64,000 nucleotides of DNA from an uncultured Bacilli bacterium (GCA_934183165.1 CAKPRZ010000005.1:1-64000), one strand, 5' to 3'; positions 17,553 to 26,807 are shown, numbered from the stretch's first letter. Notes: generated by a model not told the origin, from the sequence alone. Numbers and translations are program-made.

Positions 17553-17557
17553 ATCAT

Positions 17558-18226
17558 ATGCCAAAAAAAGTAAAAAAGAAAATTAGATTTAAACTTATAC
17601 CAATTTTTGTTTTTTTACTAAGTTTAGTTATTTTGTATTTTGCTATTACTTATATTAGCGATACTAAAATAAGAAATATATATGTATATAATAATAATAT
17701 ATTAAGCGATCAGGAAATTATTGATTTGGCAGGAATAAGTGATTATCCATCATTTTACAAAACTTTATCAAAAAGTATTAAGAATAATATTAAAAAGAAT
17801 CCAATAGTAAAAGATGTTAAGGTTAAGAAAAGATTATTTAATGTTTTAAAAATCTATATTGAAGAAGAAACTCCAGTATTTATACAAGATAATATGATTG
17901 TTCTTTCTTCTGGGGCTAAAGTTGACCTTTTTGCTTGTAAGATACCAATCTTAAGTGGGTTAAACGAAGGCGACATATATAAAAATTTAATTTTATCTTT
18001 AAGCAAAATTAACAAAAAAGCACTTAGACAAATGTCACAAATAATATATTCTCCAAGTGAATATGATAAAACTAGATTTTTAATATATATGGATGATGGA
18101 AACCACGTATATATAAATATAAATAAATTAGAAAATATTAATTATTACGATGAAATATATCCAACGTTAAACGGTAAAAAAGGGACTCTTTATTTAGACT
18201 CTGGTAATCATTTTGAAGCATTTTAA
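17558..18226 (+). CDS. divIB: Cell-division protein DivIB/FtsQ
   Basis: A 222-residue bitopic protein. A short basic cytoplasmic tail is followed by one membrane helix at ~10-31, then a POTRA domain (IRNIYVYNNNILSDQEIIDLAGI onward) and a beta domain with EEETPVFIQDN. It belongs to the divisome FtsQ-FtsL-FtsB complex. ATG 17558 is supported by GGGAG 8 bases upstream; the TTG at 17543 would overlap murB. Position directly after murB is the usual Firmicute arrangement. Confidence 0.85.
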   Translation: MPKKVKKKIRFKLIPIFVFLLSLVILYFAITYISDTKIRNIYVYNNNILSDQEIIDLAGISDYPSFYKTLSKSIKNNIKKNPIVKDVKVKKRLFNVLKIYIEEETPVFIQDNMIVLSSGAKVDLFACKIPILSGLNEGDIYKNLILSLSKINKKALRQMSQIIYSPSEYDKTRFLIYMDDGNHVYININKLENINYYDEIYPTLNGKKGTLYLDSGNHFEAF

Positions 18227-18254
18227 AAGGAAAATGAACTATCATTTTCCTTTT
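18225..18254. terminator. Bidirectional terminator
   Basis: A 13-bp perfect stem (18225-18237 with 18242-18254) around loop ACTA, with A-rich left and T-rich right flanks. It serves divIB from the left and the leftward Tyr-rich gene from the right. Confidence 0.85.
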
Positions 18255-18258
18255 ACTT

Positions 18259-18513
18259 TTAATAATAATACGGATAGTAATAATTATTAGTATATACTGG
18301 CATAGGTTGATATGGTGGCATATAGTTATAATTATTTGGTCTATTATAACCGATAGCATATCCTGCAACTCCACCTAAAAATAATGGTGCAAGTAATCCG
18401 CCACCTATAAATCTGTCTCCATTTGGACTTGTTTGATATCCTTTGTTTTGGTAAACTCCATTTTGATAATACATATTTTGATTATATTTCGGTATACTAT
18501 TATAAGAATACAT
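18259..18513 (-). CDS. Small Tyr/Asn/Pro-rich protein with Gly-rich hydrophobic core
   Basis: An 84-residue protein that I do not recognise. About 19 residues are Tyr, concentrated at both ends, including a C-terminus of repeated Tyr. The middle is a hydrophobic Gly-rich segment, FIGGGLLAPLFLGGVAGYAIG. Such composition is reminiscent of small spore coat or crust proteins, which become Tyr cross-linked, but that is composition only. GGGAGG lies before the ATG. A shared terminator lies downstream. Upstream at 18544-18552 (minus strand CATAGGTTA) is a fit to the SigE/SigK -10 pattern CATAnnnTA. Confidence 0.65.
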   Translation of the reverse strand: MYSYNSIPKYNQNMYYQNGVYQNKGYQTSPNGDRFIGGGLLAPLFLGGVAGYAIGYNRPNNYNYMPPYQPMPVYTNNYYYPYYY

Positions 18514-18543
18514 AAAAAATTCCTCCCTAGAATATTTTATGTA

Positions 18544-18552
18544 TAACCTATG
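18544..18552 (-). promoter_or_regulatory. Possible mother-cell sigma (SigE/SigK) -10 element
   Basis: On the minus strand CATAGGTTA fits CATAnnnTA. It lies about 30 bases before the Tyr-rich gene. The -35 is not clear, and short AT-rich matches occur by chance. Confidence 0.25.
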
Positions 18553-18572
18553 TAATGGTGAAAGGAGATATA

Positions 18573-19685
18573 ATGGATTGCGAAGAATTACTAGCTAAAA
18601 ACATAGTAAACTATAGTTTGAAAATAGCTAAAAACGATAGAGTATTGATAACTTATCAAAGTACAAAAGCACATAAATTAATTAAATTTTTAATAAAATA
18701 TATCAATAAAGCTTCTGGAGTATGTTTTATAAATTATGAAGATATAGAGCTAGGTGCATATTTAAAAGAAGAAAGTACTAATGATAGAATTAATATTATA
18801 AAGAAATATAAGGAATTTGAACTAAATAATTTTGATGTGTTCATAAATATTAAATATAACTTAAATGATTATGAAAGCAAAAATATTGATCCTAAAATAA
18901 CAAAAAAGATTTTAGAAGAAACTTATGATACACATAATAAGGTTGTAAATGAAAGAAAATGGTTATTATTAAATTATCCATCAATAATAGACGCTTACAA
19001 GGCGAAAATGAGAATCGATGATTTTTATAAGTATTCGTTTGATGTTATGAACATAAATTATGAAGAAATGTTAAATAGGATTAAACCATTAAAGAATTTA
19101 ATGGAAAAAACAGATAAAGTTAGAATTGTAGCAAAGGACACAGATATTACTTTTTCTATTAAAAATATGAAAGCAATTCCTTGTGTAGGTAACTATAATA
19201 TTCCGGATGGAGAAATATACACAGCACCAGTTAAAGATAGTGTTAATGGAGTAATAACATATAATACACCTAGTACTTATAGATCTGAAGTGTTTACTAA
19301 AGTTAAATTAAAATTTAAAAATGGTAAAATAATTGATGCTAGTTGTGGGACGGGAAATATAGAAAAATTATTAGAAATTTTTCAAACTGATGAAGGAGCA
19401 AGATATATTGGTGAATTTTCTTTTGGATTAAATCCTAAAATAATGTATCCTATGGGTGATATTCTATATGATGAAAAGATAATTGGCAGTATTCATTTTA
19501 CACCAGGCGCAGCATATAAAGATTGTTATAATGGAAATGATTCAAATGTTCATTGGGATTTGGTACTAATTCAAAGAGAAGAATTTGGGGGAGGAGAAAT
19601 ATACTTTGATGATAAATTAATAAGGAAAAATGGTATTTTTATTTTAGATGAATTAAAGCCATTAAATTATGATATAGAAAAATAA
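18573..19685 (+). CDS. M29 family aminopeptidase (AmpS/PepS type)
   Basis: A 370-residue thermophilic-type M29 metallo-aminopeptidase. The co-catalytic metal ligands are visible in the second half: Glu in GEIYTAPVKDSVNG, Glu in YIGEFSFGLNP, His and Tyr in SIHFTPGAAY, and HxD in VHWDLV. It is cytoplasmic and releases N-terminal residues from peptides. ATG 18573 follows AAAGGAGATATA; the earlier in-frame ATG at 18555 precedes that site. It is divergent from the Tyr-rich gene and convergent with the metallophosphoesterase-like gene. Confidence 0.9.
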   Translation: MDCEELLAKNIVNYSLKIAKNDRVLITYQSTKAHKLIKFLIKYINKASGVCFINYEDIELGAYLKEESTNDRINIIKKYKEFELNNFDVFINIKYNLNDYESKNIDPKITKKILEETYDTHNKVVNERKWLLLNYPSIIDAYKAKMRIDDFYKYSFDVMNINYEEMLNRIKPLKNLMEKTDKVRIVAKDTDITFSIKNMKAIPCVGNYNIPDGEIYTAPVKDSVNGVITYNTPSTYRSEVFTKVKLKFKNGKIIDASCGTGNIEKLLEIFQTDEGARYIGEFSFGLNPKIMYPMGDILYDEKIIGSIHFTPGAAYKDCYNGNDSNVHWDLVLIQREEFGGGEIYFDDKLIRKNGIFILDELKPLNYDIEK

Positions 19686-19706
19686 GAGAAATTTTCTCTT
19701 ATTTTG
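19681..19706. terminator. Bidirectional terminator
   Basis: AATAAGAGAA/TTCTCTTATT stem with a three-base loop and T/A flanks, between convergent genes. Confidence 0.8.
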
Positions 19707-20571
19707 CTTTTAATCTATAAAAATTAATACTAGGATGATTAAATAGTCTAACAGGTAAGTTGTTTGTACCAAGACCACTAGTTATATAAATATCAGTTTT
19801 ATCAATCTTATAATATGGTTCAATATATTTATATTTTTTTATAATTCCACCATAATAGGGAATTCTAAACTGTCCATTTAGAGCTTTACCTGACATAACA
19901 ATACTTGGACTATTATTATTTAAAATATTATCTATATCATTAGGATTATTAACTATATTAATTTGAAACACCTTATCACTATTTTTATTTTCTTTATAAT
20001 TTTTCATTGTACCATGAAGAACAATAGGGGTAGTACTATTAAAATATATTTCTTCAGTAGAGTCATCCAAAAACTTAAAATTAGCTTCATTAAGAATAGA
20101 GATGGTATCTTCATTATCACTTGAAGATAGCACATAATATTTACCAGTTGTAGCATTTATCTTTTTGAGATTAGTTATTATATATTCTTTTTCTGATTCA
20201 TTTAATGAATATTTATGATGAATTAATCCTCCGGTAAAAATAACTAGATCGGGTTTTAATTCATTTATTTTTTGAATTGTTTTATTAAATAATGATTTAT
20301 AATATTTATTGTAATATAAATCCCCAAATTGTATAATCTTAAATCCATGGAATTCGTTAGGCAAATTAGTATAAGTGTTTGAATATTCTTTAACAGTTAA
20401 AGTATCTGTTGATATGTAAAAAATATAAGATGAAATACATAACACTATTAATAATATTGCAAGAAAAACTTTTAGAAAACTTAATATAAAGTTTTTTCTT
20501 TTTTCTCTTTTTTCCTTGGTTTCTATTTTTTTTCTATTTTTTTTATTTTTTTCAGTACGACTTAACCCCAT
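19699..20571 (-). CDS. Metallophosphoesterase-like protein with lost metal ligands
   Basis: A 290-residue membrane-anchored protein: a very basic cytoplasmic N-terminus (1-28), one membrane helix (~30-52), then an extracytoplasmic calcineurin-like phosphoesterase fold of the YkuE type. The family landmarks are recognisable but altered. DLH is DLY (84-86), TGDL is TGGL (113-116), GNHD is SSSD (149-152), the HNP His is Asn (VNNP), and GHTHGGQ is GKALNGQ (228-234). GLGTNNLPVRLFNHP at 267-280 matches the conserved family end. Only one Asp (D84) of the dimetal site remains, so it is probably catalytically inactive and may bind or sense. It overlaps the upstream CPBP gene by 10 bases. Confidence 0.8.
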   Translation of the reverse strand: MGLSRTEKNKKNRKKIETKEKREKRKNFILSFLKVFLAILLIVLCISSYIFYISTDTLTVKEYSNTYTNLPNEFHGFKIIQFGDLYYNKYYKSLFNKTIQKINELKPDLVIFTGGLIHHKYSLNESEKEYIITNLKKINATTGKYYVLSSSDNEDTISILNEANFKFLDDSTEEIYFNSTTPIVLHGTMKNYKENKNSDKVFQINIVNNPNDIDNILNNNSPSIVMSGKALNGQFRIPYYGGIIKKYKYIEPYYKIDKTDIYITSGLGTNNLPVRLFNHPSINFYRLKAK

Positions 20572-21266
20572 AAAATCATTCCTATACTCATAATATTTAA
20601 TATTGTCATAATGGTATTATGAACTATATGCATAGTAAGAGGTGCATATATATTTTTTGTTTTATAGTGCATGTAACTAAATGAAAGACCTAAACTACAA
20701 TAAGGTATTAAATATAGGTAATCATAAACATTTTTAATAGATGTAATAACGTGTAAAGAACCAAAGATAATACCTGATAATAAGACAAATAATGCATCAT
20801 TTTTAAATGCTTTTCTAAATGCTTCTCTAAATACTAGTTCTTCAACTATAGGAGCTAAAATAGCAGTGTTTATTAACATAAAATATGGGGCAGTGGTAAT
20901 CATTTGTCTAATTGATTTCTCATTGTTAGCTATTATGTTAGGTGAAAATTTATTTATAATAATGTTTGAAACAGCCATAATTACTAAACCTAAAACCCAT
21001 ATTTGAAAAGCATCATTTAATATTAATGATTTGTTTTTCTTAAAATCTATCCAATCTTTTTTAAGGTCTTTATGATAAATAAATATTAAGATTGCCGCTG
21101 TTACAGTACTTGAAAATATCGTTAATAATATTTTTTGGTATTCTGTTAATGAGTTAATATCAAGTTTAAATATATATATTGGTATTAATTGAAATAGCGA
21201 ACTAATAAAGAATAATACTAATGTTATTACGAAGATAATAAATTTGTTTTGTAATATTTTTTTCAC
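20562..21266 (-). CDS. CPBP family intramembrane metalloprotease
   Basis: A 234-residue polytopic membrane protein of the CPBP/Abi (Rce1-like) family. The three signature motifs are intact: EELVFR at 142-147, FGSLH at 168-172 and HIVHN at 213-217. Such proteins cleave or bind membrane substrates; roles include bacteriocin immunity and signal processing, none assignable here. AGGAGG precedes the ATG. It is the first gene of a two-gene unit with the inactive-looking metallophosphoesterase. Confidence 0.87.
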   Translation of the reverse strand: MKKILQNKFIIFVITLVLFFISSLFQLIPIYIFKLDINSLTEYQKILLTIFSSTVTAAILIFIYHKDLKKDWIDFKKNKSLILNDAFQIWVLGLVIMAVSNIIINKFSPNIIANNEKSIRQMITTAPYFMLINTAILAPIVEELVFREAFRKAFKNDALFVLLSGIIFGSLHVITSIKNVYDYLYLIPYCSLGLSFSYMHYKTKNIYAPLTMHIVHNTIMTILNIMSIGMILWG

Positions 21267-21307
21267 ATTTTCCTCCTAATTATTATATATAATATTGTAA
21301 ATTCAAC

Positions 21308-21322
21308 TTGACAAAGTGTCAA
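21308..21322. promoter_or_regulatory. 15-bp palindrome in divergent intergenic region
   Basis: TTGACA-AAG-TGTCAA, a perfect 6+6 palindrome between the CPBP gene and the lipoprotein gene. It contains TTGACA -35-like hexamers on both strands, so it could be an operator or overlapping promoter parts. Confidence 0.3.
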
Positions 21323-21389
21323 TATTATAATTTTGATTTTCACTTTCAAAATTATATGATATACTAAATAAGAAGTGAAGGTGAATAAT

Positions 21390-21935
21390 ATGAAAAAATC
21401 AAATTTTTTATTACTTATTATTTTAGTTTTATTAACAATAGTTGGTTGCGGTCATCGCCAAGCTGTTAAAGTAATAGATTCTGAATATATAAAGAAAAAT
21501 GCTGGAATAATATTTAAAAATTATGCTATAGCAATAGATGAAGAAGTAAAAGAAAAACAAGAGTATGCTTTATTTAAAATTAAAAATACAGGAAGATATA
21601 AAAAAATGTTTTCTATTTCTAAATATACTCATGGCGACAAGCTTTTAGCAACCGATAAATATATATATGTTTTTGCTAAAGAGGGTGGAATAGTAGGCTA
21701 TGAATTAAATAATGGTAAATTAATAGAGGCAAATTTTGAAAATATTGATGGCTTAATCTATTTCCCAATAGATATATATGGATTTGAAAATGACTATATA
21801 TATATATCTTATTATGAATCTGACAAAAAGGATAAAGTATTATATGCTAAGATAAGTGCTGATTTGAAAAGTTACGTAAAAGTAGAAAATAAAGAAGATA
21901 TTCCAAAAACGGTTAAAAATTACATAGAAAAATAA
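21390..21935 (+). CDS. Putative lipoprotein of unknown function
   Basis: A 181-residue exported protein. The N-terminus is basic and hydrophobic, and ends in a lipobox-like IVGC (Cys ~20), so it is probably lipid-anchored on the outer face of the membrane. The mature part has repeated short beta segments (KYIYVFAKEGGIVGYELNNG, NDYIYISYYES) resembling blades of a propeller but too few for a complete one. No family is recognised. ATG 21390 follows GGTGA; an in-frame GTG at 21375 lies upstream of that site. Confidence 0.7.
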   Translation: MKKSNFLLLIILVLLTIVGCGHRQAVKVIDSEYIKKNAGIIFKNYAIAIDEEVKEKQEYALFKIKNTGRYKKMFSISKYTHGDKLLATDKYIYVFAKEGGIVGYELNNGKLIEANFENIDGLIYFPIDIYGFENDYIYISYYESDKKDKVLYAKISADLKSYVKVENKEDIPKTVKNYIEK

Positions 21936-21965
21936 AATAATAATAAAATGTATAGAGGGGATATT

Positions 21966-23270
21966 ATGAAATATTATTGTATAGGAATTAAAGGTGCTGG
22001 TATGAGTACACTTGCTAATATTTTATTTGATTTAGGTAATGAAGTAAGTGGTTATGATGATACTATTAAATATAAATTTACTGAAGAAGGTTTGAATAAC
22101 AGAGGAATTAAAATATTTCATGAACCACATGAAATAGATAAAGATACAATCGTAACTTATTCAAAGGCATTTTCTAACGATCATCCAGAGATAAAACGTA
22201 TAAAAGATTTAGGACTTACTACAAGAGATTATAATCAAGTAGTGGGAGATGTTACAGCAATGTTTGAAACGATTGGTGTTAGTGGTACACATGGTAAGAC
22301 TACAACTAGTCTCTTAATAAGCGATATATTAAAAAATACTGTTGGTTGTAATTATTTTGTTGGTGATGGTACTGGGTATGCTGATAAAAAAAATAAGTTG
22401 TTTGTAATAGAATCAGATGAATTTAATAAGCATTTTTTAGCTTATCATCCTACTGTTGCTATAATAACAAACATAGAGCTTGATCATACTGAATGCTATC
22501 CAGGTGGTATTGATGAAATTAAAGATACTTTTAGAAAATTTGGCAACAAGTCAGAATTAATAGTGGCATGTGGTGACGATGCAAACATAAGAGACATAAA
22601 GTTTGACAAAAAAGTTATTTATTATGGCTTTAATGATAATAATAACGTAATTGCTAAAAACATTAAATTAACTTCACAAGGAGCACAATTTGATGTTTAT
22701 ATAGATGGAGTATTGTTTGATAGCTACCAATTACCATTGTTTGGAAAACACATGATTTTAAATGCACTATCTGCTATTATTGTTGCTAATAGATATAACA
22801 TAAATAAAAGTGAAATAAAAAAATATATTAGTAATTTTCAAGGCGCTAAAAGGCGTTTTAGAGAAGAAGATATTAATGGATATATTATAATAGATGATTA
22901 TGCTCATCATCCTACTGAGATAGCAGTAACTATAGATGCAGCTCGTCAAAAATATCCTGATAGAGAAGTGGTCGCTGTTTTCTTACCAAACACTTACTCT
23001 AGGACAGAAGCCCTTATGGATGAGTTTGCTGATGCATTATCTAAAGCAGATAAATCTTATATTATGGATATATATTGTGATAGAGAACGTCAGAGTGATT
23101 ATCCAAATGTTAACTCTGATACATTGATAAATAAAGTCCAAAAAGCTGAAAAAATAAGTATAGATACAGTTGATAAGTTACTAAAACATAAAAATGCAGT
23201 AATATGCTTTATGAGCTGTACTAATATATATATATTGCTAGACGAATTTAAAAAGAAAATTACCTGTTAA
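21966..23270 (+). CDS. murC: UDP-N-acetylmuramate-L-alanine ligase MurC
   Basis: A 434-residue MurC that adds L-Ala to UDP-MurNAc. The N-terminal GIKGAGMSTLA Rossmann loop, the ATP loop GVSGTHGKTTTS (~100-111), NIELDHTECYPG and the C-terminal IIDDYAHHPTEIAVTI are canonical. ATG 21966 is set by AGAGGGGATATT; the ATG at 21948 lies before that site. It stands alone, apart from the murE-murG-murB cluster 4-6 kb upstream. Confidence 0.94.
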   Translation: MKYYCIGIKGAGMSTLANILFDLGNEVSGYDDTIKYKFTEEGLNNRGIKIFHEPHEIDKDTIVTYSKAFSNDHPEIKRIKDLGLTTRDYNQVVGDVTAMFETIGVSGTHGKTTTSLLISDILKNTVGCNYFVGDGTGYADKKNKLFVIESDEFNKHFLAYHPTVAIITNIELDHTECYPGGIDEIKDTFRKFGNKSELIVACGDDANIRDIKFDKKVIYYGFNDNNNVIAKNIKLTSQGAQFDVYIDGVLFDSYQLPLFGKHMILNALSAIIVANRYNINKSEIKKYISNFQGAKRRFREEDINGYIIIDDYAHHPTEIAVTIDAARQKYPDREVVAVFLPNTYSRTEALMDEFADALSKADKSYIMDIYCDRERQSDYPNVNSDTLINKVQKAEKISIDTVDKLLKHKNAVICFMSCTNIYILLDEFKKKITC

Positions 23271-23302
23271 AAATTGAATTTATTTGAGCTAGGAGTGATT
23301 TA

Positions 23303-25909
23303 ATGCATAAATTTAACTATGATGTTTCTATAATAATACCCGTTTACAACGCTGAAGATTATTTAAGTGACTGTGTGGAGTCTATATTAAAGCAAAAATA
23401 TGATATTAGTAAAATAGAAATTCTTTTGATTGATGATGGTTCAACAGATAATAGTTTAAAAATGTGCAAAGATTATAAAAAAAAGTACAATAATATTGTA
23501 TTAATTGAACAGCCTAACTCAGGAGTTTCTAAAGCCCGAAATAGTGGAATAGCAAAAGCCACTGGGAAATATATAATGTTATTAGATTCGGATGATACAT
23601 TGTCTAATAATGCTGTTAAAAATTTATTTAATTTTTTCGAAGAACATTATAACGATGTAGATATTGTAACATATCCAATTATGTTTAATAGACATGGTAA
23701 GATTTCTAAGAATATTAGGTATAATGCTTATGACAAAGGAACTGGAGTTTATGATGTAAATGAATATATATATCTTAATCAGTCAACAGTCAATATAATG
23801 ATCAAAAATGAATTTGAAAATAATAACCTATATAATGAAAAAATGAAATTATCTGAAGATCAAAATTTTGATACTGAGATGATTATGAAAAAAGAAAAAA
23901 TAGGCTATGTACAAGATGCTATATATTTTTATAGAAAATATGATGCAAGTGTATCGGCATCTAGGAATAATCCATATTATTGTTTTAATGATATTATGTC
24001 TTATAATGAACTATTATTAGAAAAATATAAAAAAGGCAATATAATTCCTAAATATATTCAATCATTAGTTATAAATACTATAAAATGGAGAATTAGAACC
24101 GATGAACTATTTCCATATTATTTGGAAAGTACAGAATTTGATAAGGCTATTAATAGGATTAAAAATATCATTAAAAAAATTGATGTAGATGTAATTATGA
24201 ATGTTAGTGATATGAATATTTATCATAAACTATACCTACTTAAATTTGCCGATCATAAAATAAAGACAAAAATAGAAAATGAAATAAATATTTATTGTGA
24301 TGATAATTTAATAATAAAATTTGATACAATTGATGGCATAATATCTCGATTTAAAATCAAAGAAAATAAGGCGCAATTATTGGGTTCATTATTAAATCCT
24401 TTGTTTGATGATGAAAAGCCAAATTTATATTTAAAAAAAGTTTATAGCGATGGAAGTGTAAAAGAAGAAAAATTGGATTTAAAAATATCAAACAACTCTT
24501 ATTATCAAGCTTCTTTTAAAGTAACGTCTTCATATCAATTTGATACGCAGATTGATATTAGCAATTTAAAACAATTTCAATTATATGTAAAAATTAAAAA
24601 TAAAAAACTAAATATTATTTTTACATTTGACAAATTTGCTCCAAACAATTTTATTTCAGGGAATATAAATGCTTTGTATTCTAAAAAAGAACAGTGCTTT
24701 AAATTAAGAAAGAATACTATATCAAATTTTTTCAAAAGTAGGGTAGCAAACTTCAAGAAATGCCTATCAAAAAACAAAAAAGCTTGTGTTTATAGACTTA
24801 TGCATTATGTTTATAAAACTAGAAAAAGCACTTGGCTTTATATTGATAGTGACAATGAATTAGATAATGCTTATGAACAATTTATTCATGATTTTAATAT
24901 AAATGATGGAGTAAATAGGTATTATGTTACAAATTTAAATGAAGAAAAAATTAATACGAAATTTACAAAATCACAAAAGAAAAGAATAATTAAAAGAGGC
25001 TCTTTAAAACATAAAATGTTGTATATAAATAGTCAGAAAATTATTACTTCATTCATTGATTTACAAATATATTGTCCATTTAATACTTCTATAAGTTGTT
25101 ATAATGATTTGACTAATTACGATTTAATATATTTACAACATGGAATATTGCATGCTGATTTAAGAAAAATGCTTAGCAAAGAATTTACTGAAATAGATAA
25201 GTTTGTTGTTTCTTCTAATTTTGAAAAAGAAAATCTAGTTAATAAATATAATTATAACTTAAATGATTTAATTTTAAGTGGTATACCAAGAATGAGACAA
25301 ATTGTTGAGACATCCCCAAAAAATAAAATATTATTTGTGCCATCTTGGAGAAAATATTTGATAGGTAATTTGGTCAATAACAAAAGAAAACCTAAAAAAA
25401 GAGATTTTATTAATTCTAATTTTTATAAAGGAATATATGAATTCTTACATTCTGAAGGTTTAAGCGAAATTTTAAAGCAAAATAAATTAGTATTAGATTT
25501 TAAATTACATCCAATATTTAATCCCTATAAGGATTTGTTTGAAATTAAAAATAATAAACATATTAACATTAATTCAAATGATTTAAATATTAGTGAATAT
25601 AAAATATTTATAACAGATTTTTCTTCATATCAATTTGATTTCATAAGGTTTGAAAGACCAATTATCTATTTTTTGCCAGATAAAAGAGAAATAAAAGCTG
25701 GACTTCATAGTTATAGAAATATAGATCTAAAATATGAAGAATCGTTTGGCAATCTTTGTTTAACTAGCAAGGATGTAATAGAAGAACTTAAAAAAATAAT
25801 TAAAAATAATTGTGAAGCAAATAAAAAATATAAAGATAGAATGGCAAATTTTTTGTTTAATTATGATAATTCATGTGATATTATTTATGACAACTTAAAA
25901 AAGCAATAA
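23303..25909 (+). CDS. GT2 glycosyltransferase fused to TagF-like glycerophosphotransferase
   Basis: An 868-residue two-domain protein. Residues 1-~300 are a GT2 (GT-A) glycosyltransferase: SIIIPVYNAEDYLSDCVESI, DDGSTDN at 44-50 and DSDD at 95-98. Residues ~330-500 form a beta-rich linker of unclear origin. From ~510 the C-terminal part matches CDP-glycerol:poly(glycerophosphate) glycerophosphotransferase (TagF): YLQHGILHADLRK, LSGIPRMRQ, FVPSWRKYL, FKLHP and ITDFSSYQFDFIRFERPIIYF. It probably makes a teichoic-acid-like or phosphoglycerol-decorated surface polymer at the membrane. Other tag genes are not in this window. Confidence 0.85.
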   Translation: MHKFNYDVSIIIPVYNAEDYLSDCVESILKQKYDISKIEILLIDDGSTDNSLKMCKDYKKKYNNIVLIEQPNSGVSKARNSGIAKATGKYIMLLDSDDTLSNNAVKNLFNFFEEHYNDVDIVTYPIMFNRHGKISKNIRYNAYDKGTGVYDVNEYIYLNQSTVNIMIKNEFENNNLYNEKMKLSEDQNFDTEMIMKKEKIGYVQDAIYFYRKYDASVSASRNNPYYCFNDIMSYNELLLEKYKKGNIIPKYIQSLVINTIKWRIRTDELFPYYLESTEFDKAINRIKNIIKKIDVDVIMNVSDMNIYHKLYLLKFADHKIKTKIENEINIYCDDNLIIKFDTIDGIISRFKIKENKAQLLGSLLNPLFDDEKPNLYLKKVYSDGSVKEEKLDLKISNNSYYQASFKVTSSYQFDTQIDISNLKQFQLYVKIKNKKLNIIFTFDKFAPNNFISGNINALYSKKEQCFKLRKNTISNFFKSRVANFKKCLSKNKKACVYRLMHYVYKTRKSTWLYIDSDNELDNAYEQFIHDFNINDGVNRYYVTNLNEEKINTKFTKSQKKRIIKRGSLKHKMLYINSQKIITSFIDLQIYCPFNTSISCYNDLTNYDLIYLQHGILHADLRKMLSKEFTEIDKFVVSSNFEKENLVNKYNYNLNDLILSGIPRMRQIVETSPKNKILFVPSWRKYLIGNLVNNKRKPKKRDFINSNFYKGIYEFLHSEGLSEILKQNKLVLDFKLHPIFNPYKDLFEIKNNKHININSNDLNISEYKIFITDFSSYQFDFIRFERPIIYFLPDKREIKAGLHSYRNIDLKYEESFGNLCLTSKDVIEELKKIIKNNCEANKKYKDRMANFLFNYDNSCDIIYDNLKKQ

Positions 25910-25928
25910 ATTTACTAGTGGTGATAAA

Positions 25929-26798
25929 ATGAAAAATATTATAGTTATAGTTGGTCCGACTGGTGTTGGAAAGACAAAATTAAGTATAGAACTTGCAAAA
26001 AAGATCAATGCAGAAATAATAAATGCTGATTCTATGCAAGTATATAAGCGTCTTAATATAGGAACAGCTAAAATTAAAGAAGAAGAAAAAAAAAATATAG
26101 AGCATCATCTTTTTGATATTATTGAACCAATTGATATGTATACAGTATATGATTATCAAAAAGATGGAAGAAAAATTATAGATAATATTTTAAAACGTAA
26201 TAAAAAAGTAATTATTGTTGGAGGAACAGGTCTATATATAAAAGCGCTTTTATATGATTATGTGTTTAATACGGAAAATCAAAATTATGATTTTTCAAAT
26301 ATGTCAAATGATACTATTCTTAATAAAATAAAAGAATATGGAGAGACTAATATCCATATAAATAATAGAAAGCGCTTAGAAAGAACATTAACAAAATTGT
26401 TAAATGGAGGAGATATTAACAATTTAAATGCAAAAAAACTATATGATTTTAGTATAATAGGTCTTACAACTTCAAGAGATAAATTATATAAAATAATTGA
26501 TGAAAGAGTAGACAAAATGATTGACGATGGACTTATAGATGAAGTTAAATCGTTATATGATGAAAAGATAAATTCAAAAGCAATAAATACAGGAATTGGT
26601 TATAAAGAATTGTATAAATATTTTAATGGTGAAATTACAAAAGATGAAGCTATAAATTTAATCAAGAAAAATTCAAGGCATTACGCCAAAAGACAATATA
26701 CCTTTTTTAATAATCAATTAAATGTTACTTGGTTTAATACAAATTATGATAATTTTTCAAAGACAGTAGAAGAAGTTATAAGTTTTTTGATTAAATAA
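25929..26798 (+). CDS. miaA: tRNA dimethylallyltransferase MiaA
   Basis: A 289-residue MiaA that prenylates A37 of tRNAs reading UNN codons. GPTGVGKTKLSIELAK is the P-loop, and INADSMQVYKRLNIGTAK, EHHLFDI and GGTGLYIKALLYD are family blocks. The ARQYTWF-type end appears as AKRQYTFFNNQ. GTGGTGAT precedes the ATG. It is followed by a terminator-like hairpin. Confidence 0.94.
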   Translation: MKNIIVIVGPTGVGKTKLSIELAKKINAEIINADSMQVYKRLNIGTAKIKEEEKKNIEHHLFDIIEPIDMYTVYDYQKDGRKIIDNILKRNKKVIIVGGTGLYIKALLYDYVFNTENQNYDFSNMSNDTILNKIKEYGETNIHINNRKRLERTLTKLLNGGDINNLNAKKLYDFSIIGLTTSRDKLYKIIDERVDKMIDDGLIDEVKSLYDEKINSKAINTGIGYKELYKYFNGEITKDEAINLIKKNSRHYAKRQYTFFNNQLNVTWFNTNYDNFSKTVEEVISFLIK

Positions 26799-26807
26799 TA
26801 AGTGTCT

